Positions 30,846 to 41,529 are shown, numbered from the stretch's first letter. The stretch: 64,000 nucleotides of DNA from Arion vulgaris (GCA_020796225.1 CM036758.1:30049647-30113646); one strand, 5' to 3'. Notes: a model not told the origin generated them from the sequence alone. A program made the numbers and translations.

Positions 30846-31640
30846 CAACATAGAAACATTTATGAAGTCTGAGAGAACCAGAATTATTGGAGTTCCTTTG
30901 GTTGAATCGTCCACAGTAGAACTAACCTTAGCTCTGGTCACTGGCAAGTTCTCAACCAATTTCAGGGCTGAGGTAGAGGCCCTCAGTGCAGATGCAAAAA
31001 TGGCACTACAAAATATGAACCAAATACATGGAAAAATAGTGCTCTTGACTGACGCATTGTCTGCTATCTCAGCACTGAAATCTGAAAGGAACACAGAACT
31101 AAGTGATCTCAGGTCAACGTAGCCCAGTTATCCCATGAATCTGAGAGGGTAGTAATCCAGTGGATACCCTCACACTGCAAGATCAAGAGTAATGAAGATG
31201 CTGACAGACTGGCTAAGAGGAGCAGAATGCCCCAAGATGACAACCTGGTTAGCTATGAAGAAGCAAAAACCATCGCCAAAGGGCACTACAAAGCAAAATG
31301 GGATAAAGAACACCAAAACACAAGAATGATGGATATTACCAACTGTCCAGAAGGGACCAGACAGCTATACTTCACCTTCGGACGGGTCACAACAGAATGA
31401 GACACCACCTGTACACCAAATTCAAGATAGGCACCAACGACCTGTGCCCCTGTGGCTTAGCAACTATGACAACAGAACATATCCTACAGAACTGCCCCCA
31501 GTATGCAAACCTGAGAAGAAAGAGGTGGCCCACTTACACCAGCGTCAAGACAAACTGTATGGCGTGGCTGATAATCTGAGGCAGACGGCTGCCTTTATTA
31601 GAGAATCCAAAATCCCAATCTAGTGAGAGCAAAGAAGAAG
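30846..31640 (+). mobile_element. LINE RNase H and zinc-knuckle 3' end
   Basis: Order on +: LALVTGKFSTNFRAEVEALS (catalytic E), KIVLLTDALSAISAL (catalytic D), VVIQWIPSHCKIKSNEDADR (catalytic-region histidine and aspartate), LYTKFKIGTNDLCPCGLATM and TEHILQNCPQY (C-x-C..H....C knuckle). One stop near 31120 and one shift near 31390 break it. Ends with an AAGAAGAAGAAGAAAAAAT tail, a proper LINE 3' end. Confidence 0.9.
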
Positions 31641-31978
31641 AAGAAAAAATCGTCCACAGCAAAAAAACCTTGTTTTTTAAAAAAAACACTACATTACTTG
31701 TATTTGATAGCTTCTCCTTTGATATTAGAATCAAGCTCGGCATATCATGGTTGGCACAGTCAGAAAGGAGATAAATGCATTCTTCTTATTAAAGTGACTA
31801 TGACAAACTTGCACATTATCATTCATCTTGAACTAACATGTAAAATAGATTAGAGCAATGGGAAAACAGACATTGAAATGAGTCTACTAATCGCAGTTAT
31901 TAACTCCAGGGAGGAGGATGATCTTGTTATACACATATAGTTTTGTGCATTGTAATGAGATATCTGGTTGGTGTTTTA
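31641..31978. other. unassigned
   Basis: AT-rich. Nothing recognised. Confidence 0.4.
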
Positions 31979-32050
31979 TAGATCTTTCTTTTCTCTAAGT
32001 CTGTTTTATCTCACAGTCTCAGGATAAGAAGAGATTTCTTTAACGGGCTT
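31979..32050 (-). mobile_element. LINE 3' end piece
   Basis: AGATCTTTCTTTTCTCTAAG and ATCTCACAGTCTCAGGATAA recur at 32388-32443, on the other side of the SINE at 32055. This is a 55-bp direct repeat. Confidence 0.6.
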
Positions 32051-32054
32051 TTGT

Positions 32055-32390
32055 GTGTGGTTGTCGGGGCTCAAATTGGGGTGTAAAGGATAGAACCACT
32101 GTTACCTGCCTCGCATGTCGTAGAGGCGTCCAAAGGAGGTTGAGCGTGGGGCTGGCTACCCCACACCCTGAAAAAACACTAGATGGCTACAGAGCGGAGA
32201 GCGCACAGAGTAAACGCTGGCTAAAACCGGACACATCGTCGAAGGATAAGCACCAGAGCTCCAAATGGTGCTGAAGATGTGACGTAAAACACACAAATGT
32301 TAAGGCTGCATGAATCAGATTTCCACATGAAAAGAATATTTAGGGAAATCTGGTACATTGGTCTGGGCTGTGATCGCGAGAGAGAGAGAG
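32055..32390 (+). repeat. SINE family A', full length
   Basis: From GGGCTCAAATTGGGGTGTAA through GTAGAGGCGTCCAAAGGAGG, CACTAGATGGCTACAGAGCG and CCACATGAAAAGAATATTTA to TGATCGCGAGAGAGAGAGAG. Confidence 0.9.
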
Positions 32391-33020
32391 ATCTTTCTTT
32401 TCTCCAATCCTGTTTTATCTCACAGTGTCAGGATAAGAAGAGGCACTGGCTTTTGTGTGCACTTCATAGAGAGTGCCATTCGTTGCCTCTGTTATCTCCG
32501 ATGTCCACCTTTTATCTGGCCAGCCTTTTGCTTTGTATCCACTGTATCGGAGTAACATTGTTCTTTGTGGCGCACTGTCGGTTGGTAATCTGCTTATGTG
32601 GCCGAACCATTCATTTTGTTGTTTCTTGATGAAGTTCAGTACTGATGTTGTACGCACTTTTTCCTGATGTCTTCATTTCTAAACCAGTCTCTTCTTGTTA
32701 CTCCCAGCTTTCTGCCTAGACATTTCATCTCTGCCTTGACTAGTTTTCTTCTATCGTTTGATGTCAGCGTCCAGGTTTAGCACTGATAGCATAATGTTGG
32801 AAAAAGATTGCGTTGAACAATGTTCTTTTTAATGTTCATGGTGACATGTTTGCATTTTAAAATTGGTGTCATTTGTCCTATTATTTGATTTGCTTTGTTC
32901 AATCTATATTGGATTTCGTTAGTTATTCTTTCTTTGGTGAAAAAATGCTGACTAGTGTCAAGTCGTTGATTTGTTTTAATAAGTGTTTATCGAAGGGGAT
33001 ATTGATAATGTTTTTCCTCT
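32388..33020 (-). mobile_element. LINE ORF2 C-terminus
   Basis: The - strand reads TTSVLNFIKKQQNEWFGHIS, RLPTDSAPQRTMLLRYSGYK and KGWPDKRWTSEITEATNGTL. It is nearly the same protein as the + copy at 45300-45545. Upstream broken pieces (AGATGAAATGTC..., CATGAACATTAAAAAGAACA) extend to about 33020. Confidence 0.9.
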
Positions 33021-33072
33021 CTAGCGATTGTATTTGTTGATGTTTATTCTCACATTATATCTCCTTGTATAG

Positions 33073-33198
33073 ATACACAAGTACTATTGTAGTTATGGGA
33101 CTAGCTTTTTAGCAAATACTAGGAATGAAAAATTGAATTTAGTTCAAGATATCAAAGTGACAACAGAAGATTTGGACATGAAAAAAGACGTTGTTTGA
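33073..33198 (+). CDS. candidate terminal exon, unknown product
   Basis: After an acceptor-like CTCCTTGTATAG (ends 33072), a phase 0 frame runs 41 codons to TGA at 33196: IHKYYCSYGTSFLANTRNEK, LNLVQDIKVTTEDLDMKKDV, V. It is lysine/acid mixed, protein-like and phase-compatible with the alternative frame of the 22295-22396 exon. That join (HELDL|IHKYYC) may be coincidence. No domain recognised, and no polyadenylation signal within about 50 bases. Confidence 0.25.
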   Translation: MHKYYCSYGTSFLANTRNEKLNLVQDIKVTTEDLDMKKDVV

Positions 33199-33244
33199 AA
33201 TCCTTGTTGGAGGTTAGACTGTAAATAAGAGAAAGACTTTAGTT

Positions 33245-33490
33245 AAAAGTTAATTGCATATCCTTTACAGGACTTTGCGAATCAACCCTAGCTTTTAACG
33301 CAGTTTGTGATTTTTCTAGGCATTATTACGTTCAGTAGTTTGCCATTGCTTTCTGAACGGGTGGTGCCATCGTCCTTTGTAAAAATCCACGCGAAACAAT
33401 TTGCAACCAAAGTGTCGCGCGTGATTCGAACTCAGAACGCCGGGGTTAATAGACCAAGTCACTACCCCCTAAGCCACAGGCGCCACCGAG
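33245..33490 (-). repeat. SINE family C, diverged
   Basis: On the - strand: TGTGGCTTAGGGGGTAGTGA, B-box-like GAGTTCGAATCAC, TGGATTTTTACAAAGGACGA and GCAATGGCAAACTACTGAAC. It has a better B box than other copies, so possibly an older or separate subfamily. Confidence 0.82.
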
Positions 33491-33699
33491 AAAGACTTTA
33501 CTGAGTGAAAATATAAAAAGTATGGCTAGATGTATTAGAGACTTGACTGAGAAGATATGATCCAAATTTCAGTTTATGTGAAAAAACAACAAATCAGTAC
33601 TGATTCGACGAGATTTTATCATCAATTTATAGGTATCTTAGCAGATACATTGAATATGGACACAATTTATTTGAAAATAAAAGGTTTAAAATAAAATTC

Positions 33700-33860
33700 C
33701 ACAATATCTGACCATCTTCAGAATTACATCGGAGACCGTCATTGGTGCTGCGGAGTTTGCGCACTGCAGTTGAGATCTTCCTGTGTTAGAAAGATATCGG
33801 ATCACACATGGCTACTCATCAAAGTGCAGTGATAATGGTCATATCAATCAATCATGTCAT
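33700..33860 (+). repeat. SINE family D, 3' half
   Basis: ATTACATCGGAGACCGTCAT, GTGCTGCGGAGTTTGCGCAC, GATCGGATCACACATGGCTA-like and AAGTGCAGTGATAATGGTC to TCAATCAATCAT. Confidence 0.87.
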
Positions 33861-33867
33861 CAAAAAT

Positions 33868-34130
33868 CTGCTTCTTATTCTTCTTTGCGTTCGTTCTTTA
33901 CGACCAATTTTAATCACCCTTCGTGACATGTTTGATATTTGCCAAGAACATGTATATGTTGCACATTGGTTTGATAGGCCCCTAAACGCATAGACTTCTA
34001 CACGTTTAGGACAGTGCATCCGATTTCAGCCAAATCTCCTTAGTCGCCTCTTACGACATGCGTGGCGAGTAACAGTGGTTCTATTCTTTACACCCCAAAT
34101 TTGGGCCCCAGTAACCACTCAGGGAATAAT
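33868..34130 (-). repeat. SINE family A, full length
   Basis: On the - strand from CCTGAGTGGTTACTGGGGCC to GTAAAGAACGAACGCAAAGA and the GAAGAATAAGAAG tail. Confidence 0.94.
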
Positions 34131-34527
34131 CTGCTGAAATGGATTGAACCTTGATGTTCACAATTCTAATAGACTTTTCAATTCTGTATAACTTTGAATA
34201 CAAGAGAAATGTAGTTATTTCATACCATACGGAAAAAAAACATGGAAATATTGTTAGATATGCGCTTAACTAGAAACCACAAGGAAATAGAAGAGGTGGG
34301 ATGTTGAATAAGTAGTATGCGGTTAAGAACATCAGAAAAATGTGGAGAAAACCATGGAGAGAATATAAATAAACCTGTGATAAGAAGTCAAGACACTTGC
34401 CACCTCCAGAAAAAATGGAGAGAAAAAAAAAGGTGTAATGTCTGTTGTATGTTCCGATATCTTGAAAGACTTGATAATACCATGTATTTCTGGCAGAAAA
34501 CGTTCTATTATTCCAACCCGTGGTCAA
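34131..34527. other. unassigned AT-rich stretch
   Basis: Frames of 70-90 codons on both strands overlap each other and lack splice signals or domains. Confidence 0.4.
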
Positions 34528-34850
34528 CGGCAACATAAGGCCAACTAGCTCAGACGGGACAATTCAAATTCATGTTTAATGTGCGCTGGTTTTTATTAGT
34601 GTTTGATAGAACACTGTAATGTTTTCTCCACTTTTACACTATTCTACAAGTTGATGGTTATTTATTAACGAAAAGTTTGATTAATACTGATATTCTTTAT
34701 TGTTATTCAACTTCATTTGTAACATAATATAACCTGGATTTATTATGTTGTATTGTTTTTAAAATGAATTCGTCTTTACCCAAAAAATACCGAAATGCGA
34801 CGGTTGTGGTCTGATTTCCTAGAATATTTTATCTGTGCTCGCTGGCTTCC
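34528..34850 (+). repeat. interspersed repeat K
   Basis: GGCAACATAAGGCCAACTAG, TTGATAGAACACTGTAATGT, GATTAATACTGATATTCTTT, AACATAATATAACCTGGATT and GATTTCCTAGAATATTTTAT recur at 42803 and 61811. AT-rich and non-coding. No inverted ends found, so the class is unknown. Confidence 0.85.
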
Positions 34851-35014
34851 TGTGTATATTCTAATATCTCTGAAAACTTGATAATACCACGTATTTCTGG
34901 CCGATAAATGTTCTAGTATTCCAACCAAAATATTTATCACGAGGTACAAGAAATCATTTGGCTTCTTTGTTGTCAGGTTTTGTTTGACGAATATTGACAA
35001 AAACTTTGTTCTTG

Positions 35015-35356
35015 TTTACTTTCTCTCTCGCGATCACCACCCAGACCGATCTACCAGATTTCCCCATATATTCTATTCATGTGGAAATCTGATTCATGTA
35101 ACTTTAGCATTGGTGTGTTTTACGTCACATCTTCAGCAACATTTGGAACTCTGGTGCTTATCCTTCGGCGATGTGTCCGGTTTCAGCAGACAGTTTACTC
35201 GGTTCGCTCTCCGTTCTGTAGCCATCTAGTGTTTTTACAGTGTGGGGTAGCTAGTCCCACGCTCAACCTCCTCAGTCACCTCTTACGACACGCGGGGCAG
35301 GTAACAGTGGTTCCATTCTTTACACCTCAATTTGGGCATCAGTAACCACTCGGGCG
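35015..35356 (-). repeat. SINE family A', full length
   Basis: Matches 5410-5738 in the same orientation: on +, CGATCACCACCCAGACCGAT, CATCTTCAGCAACATTTGGA, GTGTGGGGTAGCTAGTCCCA and TTTACACCTCAATTTGGGCA. Confidence 0.92.
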
Positions 35357-35394
35357 CCGTTTACTGATTTTAAACTGTTTAGTTATTGATTATC

Positions 35395-35530
35395 ACGCAA
35401 AAGATGGATCGACGGCATCCAGAACAGCCTTACATGAATATCAGCTTATAAAGTGCCTTAAAACAAGCACACACAAGACCACTACGTTTCACCTCCAACA
35501 CTTCTATAAAGAAGTAAATGGTGGAAGAGA
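35395..35530 (+). mobile_element. LINE 3' end
   Basis: CACGCAAAAGATGGATCGAC, AAAGTGCCTTAAAACAAGCA and ACTTCTATAAAGAAGTAAAT repeat the 3' end at 13090-13240. Only about 135 bp was inserted. Confidence 0.85.
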
Positions 35531-35699
35531 AGTTATTGATTAGATTTCATTGAATATACAATCACCCTTTTTTCTATTGTATAAACTTGACTGTCTTTTG
35601 TAGCTGGCACATAGGTCCGTGTAGTTTTATGTCGAGTACACTTTAACTACTGGTGTGTTTAAAGATGAAGGTTTAACTTGATTGTACCGGGTTTCCCCA

Positions 35700-36790
35700 T
35701 ATTGCTCTGTTATTGTCGGTAGAAATGGGACATGAAGGTTTAACTTCATTGTCGGTAGAAATGGGACATGAAGGTTTAACTTCATTGTCGGTAGAAATGG
35801 GACATGAAGGTTTAACTTCATTGTCGGTAGAAATGGGACATGAAGGTTTAACTTCATTGTCGGTAGAAATGGGACATGAAGGTCCAACTTCATTGTCGGT
35901 AGAAATGGGACATGAAGGTTTAACTTCATTGTCGGTAGAAATGGGACATGAAGGTCTAACTTCATTGTCGGTAGAAATGGGACATGAAGGTTTAACTTCA
36001 TTGTTGGTAGAAATGGACATGAAGGTTTAACTTCATTGTCTAGAAATGGGACATGAAGGTTTAACTTCATTGTCGTAGAAATGGGACATGAAGGTTTAAC
36101 TTCATTGTCGGTAGAAATGGGACATGAAGGTTTAACTTCATTGTCGGTAGAAATGGGACATGAAGGTTTAACTTCATTGTCGGTAGAAATGGGACATGAA
36201 GGTTTAACTTCATTGTCGGTAGAAATGGGACATGAAGGTTTAACTTCATTGTCGGTAGAAATGGGACATGAAGGTTTAACTTCATTGTCGGTAGAAATGG
36301 GACATGAAGGTTTAACTTCATTGTCGGTAGAAATGGGACATGAAGGTCTAACTTCATTGTCGGTAGAAATGGGACATGAAGGTTTAACTTCATTGTCGGT
36401 AGAAATGGGACATGAAGGTTTAACTTCATTGTCGGTAGAAATGGGACATGAAGGTTTAACTTCATTGTCGGTAGAAATGGGACATGAAGGTCTAACTTCA
36501 TTGTCGGTAGAAATGGGACATGAAGGTCTAACTTCATTGTCGGTAGAAATGGGACAGGAAGGTTTAACTTCATTGTCGGTAGAAATGAGACATGAAGGTC
36601 TAACTTCATTGTCGGTAGAAATGAGACATGAAGGTTTAACTTCATTGTCGGTAGAAATGGGACATGAAGGTTTAACTTCATTGTCGGTAGAAATGAGACA
36701 TGAAGGTCTAACTTCATTGTCGGTAGAAATGGGACATGAAGGATTTACGCTATTGTACCGGGTGTCCCATATATTGCTCCACCATTGTCG
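35700..36790. repeat. second 36-bp satellite, about 29 copies
   Basis: Unit GGTAGAAATGGGACATGAAG, GTTTAACTTCATTGTC. Unrelated in sequence to the 28.6-kb satellite despite the same length. Open frames (to 414 codons on the - strand, DNEVKPSCPIST repeats) are products of the 12-codon unit. The first and last units share the unusual flank TACCGGGT..CCCATAT. Confidence 0.97.
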
Positions 36791-36834
36791 GTAGATGTTT
36801 AAAAAAAATCCTGCACATTTTTTGGCCAAAACCA

Positions 36835-37150
36835 TAACAAATGAGGAGCTTTTGAAACGAGCAGACCGCATCCTTGGAGACCATCAATAAGAGACGAAGA
36901 TGGAGGTGGTTTGGACATGTATGTCGTATGCCAGTGGGGGCATTGGCTAGGACAGCTCTCAGATGGACAGTGGATGGGAAGAGAAGGCCTGGACGTCCAA
37001 ATGAAACATGGAGAAGAACGGTGGAGAGAGAGTTGAAGGAGTGTGGCCTGACGTGGAAGACGGTTGGTAGAAAGGTAGCAGAACGGAAAGAGTGGAAGTC
37101 TCTTGTGCAAGTCTTATGTGTCAGTCAGGACACAAAGAGGATATAGAGGT
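36835..37150 (+). mobile_element. LINE ORF2 C-terminus, well preserved
   Basis: One open + frame: METINKRRRWRWFGHVCRMP, GALARTALRWTVDGKRRPGR, PNETWRRTVERELKECGLTW and GRKVAERKEWKSLVQVLC. A full C-terminal module (WFGHVxRM..ALRW..GKRRxGRPxxTWRRTxExEL). No RT upstream. It sits within the edge of the 36-bp satellite, whose diverged units continue at 37152. Confidence 0.9.
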
Positions 37151-37151
37151 A

Positions 37152-37310
37152 GATTGTCGGTAGAAATAAAACATGAAGGATTTACTTCACTGTACCTGGT
37201 GCCCCCATATTGCTTCACCATTGTCGGTAGAAATGGGACGTCAACTTCTGAGAGTGTTGCACAAAGCACGAACTCCGTAGCTCCCGCAACAATCATAGGG
37301 ATCTCATGAA
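37152..37310. repeat. outlying 36-bp units plus SINE family H fragment (-)
   Basis: ATTGTCGGTAGAAATAAAAC, ATGAAGGATTTACTTCACTG and ATTGTCGGTAGAAATGGGAC are diverged satellite units. 37235-37310 is the - strand of family H (GAGTTCGTGCTTTGTGCAAC). Confidence 0.78.
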
Positions 37311-37364
37311 AAATTGCACATGCGACTCAGTCCGAATATTCGAACACAGATAATCGCCCGTGGG

Positions 37365-37605
37365 ATGTCGGGACTCGCAAGGAGAGCAAAGAATAGTAAC
37401 ACTGCGACCTACAAGGCATGTCGTAAGAGGCGATTGAGGTAGAGGCCCAGGAAAGCTACCCTAGTCAATAAAAAGCGTCGCAGAAATCGGAAATGCTGGC
37501 CTACGCATAGGCGCATAACTGGCACAACGTACAATCGCTCTTATGTTCGGATCATATTGCAAATCACAAAGAGTGGTTAACAAGTGGTGGATATGGTTTC
37601 AAATG
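37365..37605 (+). repeat. SINE family B, full length
   Basis: GTCGGGACTCGCAAGGAGAG through AAAAAGCGTCGCAGAAATCG to GAGTGGTTAACAAGTGGTGG. Confidence 0.93.
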
Positions 37606-37607
37606 GG

Positions 37608-37915
37608 ACTTGGTGAGAATGAACCCAAATACACCAGTTGCAAGAGCGTACAATCTGAAAATGGAATCATCAGGCGGAAGAGGCAGTCCAAGATAAAGAT
37701 GGATTAATGAGCGTACCTGGTTCAAACCCCACGGTGGGCAAGTTTGTAAGCAATTTCGTTTCCGTGGGATTTTTACGAAAGGTAAAAATAGACCTCACCG
37801 CTCAGAAAGCAATGGCAAACTACTGAACGTATAAGTGGTGCCTATAAAAATCAACGACTCGTTTACTGTGGTTGATGGCTACGTCCTTTGGGATATGCCA
37901 CGATTTTCATTCATT
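37608..37915 (+). repeat. short LINE piece fused to headless SINE family C
   Basis: 37608-37700 reads NPNTPVARAYNLKMESSGGR, a LINE C-terminal scrap. From 37708 family C continues from its B box (GTACCTGGTTCAAACCCCAC) to CATATGCCACGATTTTCAT-like sequence. The SINE's A-box half is missing. Confidence 0.75.
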
Positions 37916-38584
37916 AAGCGACTGAGCGTGCACTATCTTGGAAACCTATCATCAGTTAAACCTGCTACGCCTAACAGAAAAAGGCATAGGACAAAAGAAG
38001 AAAGAAGAATCATACTACTTTCATTTTTGTATCCTAATTTCCATTTGTCAGTGTTCATCGATATCGAATATGTACACTCTTTTCTTGAGAATTCATTTTC
38101 ATTCTTTTATTCTTCTTAAGCTGTGCTTAAAAATGGCACGATCGAACTACTAATATATTTAGCTGTCTGGGTTTGATGCATACACTAGACACCTATCTTT
38201 TATGGGCACCATTTCGCCTTTTTTTTGTTGGTTTGGCTTGATAAAGTACTCACGTCCATATATCTAATTTTAGCGCTGACACAATACTAGGTAACGGATT
38301 TAAGTTGGCCTTTTCAGAGCTCGAGACCAGTTCTTATCCAGTGCTGATGTAATGTCTGACACGTTTACTTTCTTTTTGTGTTACCTCTCTCGCCTCTTCC
38401 TTTACTTTCACAGGACACTGATGATGATGTTGCAGTCTTAAACAATAACAGATAAAACGCTGGACACGTTTAGGATTCCGCGGATGACCTATTTCAAAGG
38501 GTTGTTAGGAACGTTGTCGGATCGTTATGGTTGTGTCTCACTATATGACACTGGAAAATTATAATTTGTTTATCGTTCAGTGCC
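37916..38584. other. unassigned
   Basis: AT-rich with no recognised family. A 94-codon + frame (37835-38119) overlaps the SINE and is not called. Confidence 0.4.
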
Positions 38585-38742
38585 TTATACAGCGTGTTCG
38601 TAGCGCGTTGAACGACGGGTGATAAGCCCTCTGTGAGTGCGGCTTCAATTCCGCGGGCTGGCAGAAAAGCCACATATTCTCCAGATTTACGATGTCCATG
38701 GCACCGAGCCGAAGAGAAGTGCTTCTGGATCTGAAAAAAAAA
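38585..38742 (+). repeat. SINE family F, internally shortened
   Basis: ACAGCGTGTTCGTAGCGCGT, GCGGCTTCAATTCCGCGGGC (B box), GATGTCCATGGCACCGAGCC and CTTCTGGATC with poly-A. Lacks the CACCGAACCGAAG block present at 63425. It is directly followed by family D. Confidence 0.87.
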
Positions 38743-38744
38743 AT

Positions 38745-39475
38745 TGGGGTCTCTAGCGTAGAGGTTAGGTGTTCGTCTTTCGTTCCAAAGGTACCAGTTC
38801 GCTTCCTCGTAGAGCCATCTGGATATTTTTCTAGTGATCCATGATCTTAGTGTAAGTGAGATCGAGTTCCTAATCCTATCGGAGACGGATGATAAAACGT
38901 AAGTCCCGTGTTCAATTTGAGCACGTAAAAATATAATGGCAGGTCAAAATTGAGAAGAGCCTGACAGGAAATCTGCGGCCTCCACTCCACTAGCACAATT
39001 CATTAGAAAATATTTTTTTTTTAAATTTCTGCAACATATATTCAACATTACTTTGCAACATATATTCAACATTACTTTGCAACATATATTCAACATTACT
39101 TTGCAACATATATTCAACATTACTTTGCAACATATATTCAACATTACTTTGCAACATATATTCAACATTACTTTGCAACATATATTCAACATTACTTTGC
39201 AACATATATTCAACATTACTTCGCAACATATATTCAACATTACTTCGCAACATATATTCAACATTACTTCGCAACATATATTCAACATTACTTCGCAACA
39301 TATATTCAACATTATTTCGCAACATATATTCAACATTACTTCGCAACATATATTCAACATTACTTCGCAACATATTCAATTACTTGCACAATATTCAACA
39401 TTCGCAACATATATTCAACATTACTTCGCAACATATATTCAACATTACTTCGGTGACCCTCCAGGTGTCCCTTTT
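38745..39475 (+). repeat. SINE family D expanded internally by a 24-bp array
   Basis: Head GGGGTCTCTAGCGTAGAGGT to TTGAGCACGTAAAAATATAA and AGAAGAGCCTGACAGGAAAT, then the 24-bp array, then GGTGACCCTCCAGG, where other copies have GGGGACCCTCGCTGG. The remaining 3' half is lost or diverged. Confidence 0.85.
39028..39453. repeat. 24-bp tandem array, about 17 copies
   Basis: Unit CAACATATATTCAACATTAC TTYG. The left half uses TTTG and the right half uses TTCG. It matches the corresponding single region of another family D copy (53130-53165: CAAATATATACCAACATTCC). Long frames across it on both strands are spurious (24 is 8 codons). Confidence 0.95.
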
Positions 39476-39681
39476 TTCAACCTGACGCTGAAAGACAAAA
39501 CAGGATTAAAGAATAGATAGATTAATGTTACTGCCGACTCTATTCTATCGCCATTGCTACAGTTGCATTTCTGCAATTTCGTTAATCAATTCAACAAGTT
39601 GAGTCCACAAGAGCAGCAGTACGACCTGACATTGACAATTAGACATTTGGTTGAGTAGACAGCTCTCTTAACCGTAGCCAC

Positions 39682-39932
39682 GCCCGAGTGGTTACCGGGG
39701 CCAATATTTGGGGTGTAAAGAATAGAACCACTGTTACCTGCCACGCATGTCGTAAGAGGCAACTAAGGAGGTTTGGCTGAAATCGGATGCATGTGTCCTA
39801 AGCGTGTAGAAGTCTATGCGTTTAGGGGCCTATCAAACCAATATGCAACGTATACACATTCTTGGCAAAGATCAAACATATCACAAAGAGTGATTAAAAT
39901 TGGTCATAAAGAATGAACGCAAAGAAGAAGAA
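39682..39932 (+). repeat. SINE family A, full length
   Basis: GAGTGGTTACCGGGGCCAAT to AAAATTGGTCATAAAGAATG and AAGAAGAAG. Reference copy for the family. Confidence 0.95.
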
Positions 39933-40144
39933 CCGTAGCCATACCGACACCTTATTCCGGCTATATGCCATTTTAGGCACGAGCTGAAGGAGGCTTAACG
40001 ACGAGGGGCTAAAATGAAATCGTTAACGAATGACAGTTGTAAGCGTGTAGTCCGCAGGGACCGGAACGTATCAAGAAAGGATTCGTAGTTTATCTTTGTT
40101 TCCCTCCCGTATTTTCACATTTGCGTTGGTCGCGTTTTAAATAG

Positions 40145-40395
40145 TACTTCTTCGAACGCTCCATATCGACCACTTGTTAATCACTCTGTGTGGTTTGTAT
40201 GTGATCTGAGCCTACGGACGATTGTACGTTGTTCCAGTTTTGCGCCTACAAGTTGGTCAGCACATCTGATTTCTGTTATGCTTTTTATTTACTAGGGTAG
40301 CTTCTCTAGGTTCTACATCAGTCGCTTCTTACGACATGCCTTGTAGGTCGCAGTGGTAATATTCTTTACTTCCCTTGCAAGCCCCGACGACCACA
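40145..40395 (-). repeat. SINE family B, full length
   Basis: On the - strand: CGTCGGGGCTTGCAAGGGAA, ACCTACAAGGCATGTCGTAA, CCTAGTAAATAAAAAGCATA and CACAGAGTGATTAACAAGTG. Confidence 0.93.
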
Positions 40396-41040
40396 CTGGC
40401 AAAATAGTACAACGACATAACTGTTTATATCAATTGTTTTGTCATTAATTTATTCTGTTCATTTTAAATGATGTATTATTGGCAAATATCATAGACATAA
40501 TAAACACTATTGACCACTCTCAACGTTTTCCCCCTCCTTACTACAACTGAAGTTGCTTCTGCACTTTTCACTTGATTTTGTTTGCACACAATGATGTCTA
40601 ATTATACTGCTGATGTTATATAAGCCAGCGTATGGGATATAAGGCCGGGCATAAAAGAAACTGGTTTCCGCGTGCACGTGTATTCTAGCTACCGAAACAC
40701 GGACACTTGTTAAACAGGTCTGTACACGTTGGTTAGTAGTACTATTTCTTTTTTTTTTTTTTAATGTGTAAACCTCTGGTGACTTTGAAGATTATGTAAA
40801 TAGGGTGGTTAAGTGAAGGAATGACCTGGTGTGGTTTCTGTTGTGATGTATCTTGTTGATTGTGACTACTTCGCGATTTGTAAAGATTATTCTTGTTAGA
40901 TAGTATATGTGTAGTTTACCAGTGTTGTGCGTGTATGTAAAGCCATGACTTTATGATTGATGAAGATTAAACAGGTAAGTACATCATTACAATTTGCAAA
41001 TATATATGTCATGTAAAGGAATGCTTTGATTATAATGTAC
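40396..41040. other. unassigned AT-rich DNA
   Basis: Poly-T run at 40748. No gene signals of quality. Confidence 0.4.
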
Positions 41041-41283
41041 GCCCGTGTGGTGCCGGGTCGACCCGCAAGGGAAGCAAAAATAGTACCACTGCAACCTACA
41101 ATGCATGTCGTAAGAGGCGGCTGATGTAGGCCTAGGAGGCTACCCTAGTAAATAAAAAGCAGCACAGACATCGGATGCGCTGACCTACTTATAGGCGCAT
41201 AACCGGCACAACGTACAATCGCTCTTGAGCCAAGATCACATACAAATCACACAAAGTGGTTGACAAGTGGAGCGGAAGAAGAT
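41041..41283 (+). repeat. SINE family B, full length
   Basis: CCCGTGTGGTGCCGGGTCGA and CCCGCAAGGGAAGC show the complete head. It ends GTGGAGCGGAAGAAG. Confidence 0.94.
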
Positions 41284-41529
41284 TATTATGAAGCTTCTGC
41301 TGGTATCATTTGTATATTTCTTGTGTAGAGATCCGTAGTAACTTGATGAAGATTATGCAGATGCGACTTTGTGGGTTGTATTTAACTTGGTGACTCGCGA
41401 TGTTTCCGAGCCATACAGTAACACAGATTTCACATTTGAGCTGAATATCGTGAGCTTTGTCACACTGTGTGCAGGGTATCCTAGGCTTGTCGGGCTTTCC
41501 TAATCCTGGCTTTAATGTCCTGATTGACT

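Noticed and set aside
33073..33198. Placing this exon in the p53-family model
   Set aside because: In the phase required after the p53 frame it meets a stop. It fits only the alternative frame of 22295-22396, so I list it separately at low confidence.
35627..36871. 414-codon minus-strand frame (DNEVKPSCPIST repeats)
   Set aside because: It is another 36-bp satellite. The frames on the other strand are just as open.
38944..39520. Frames of 129-155 codons on both strands over NICCEVML / QHIFNITL repeats
   Set aside because: The 24-bp array is eight codons with no stops. Spurious.
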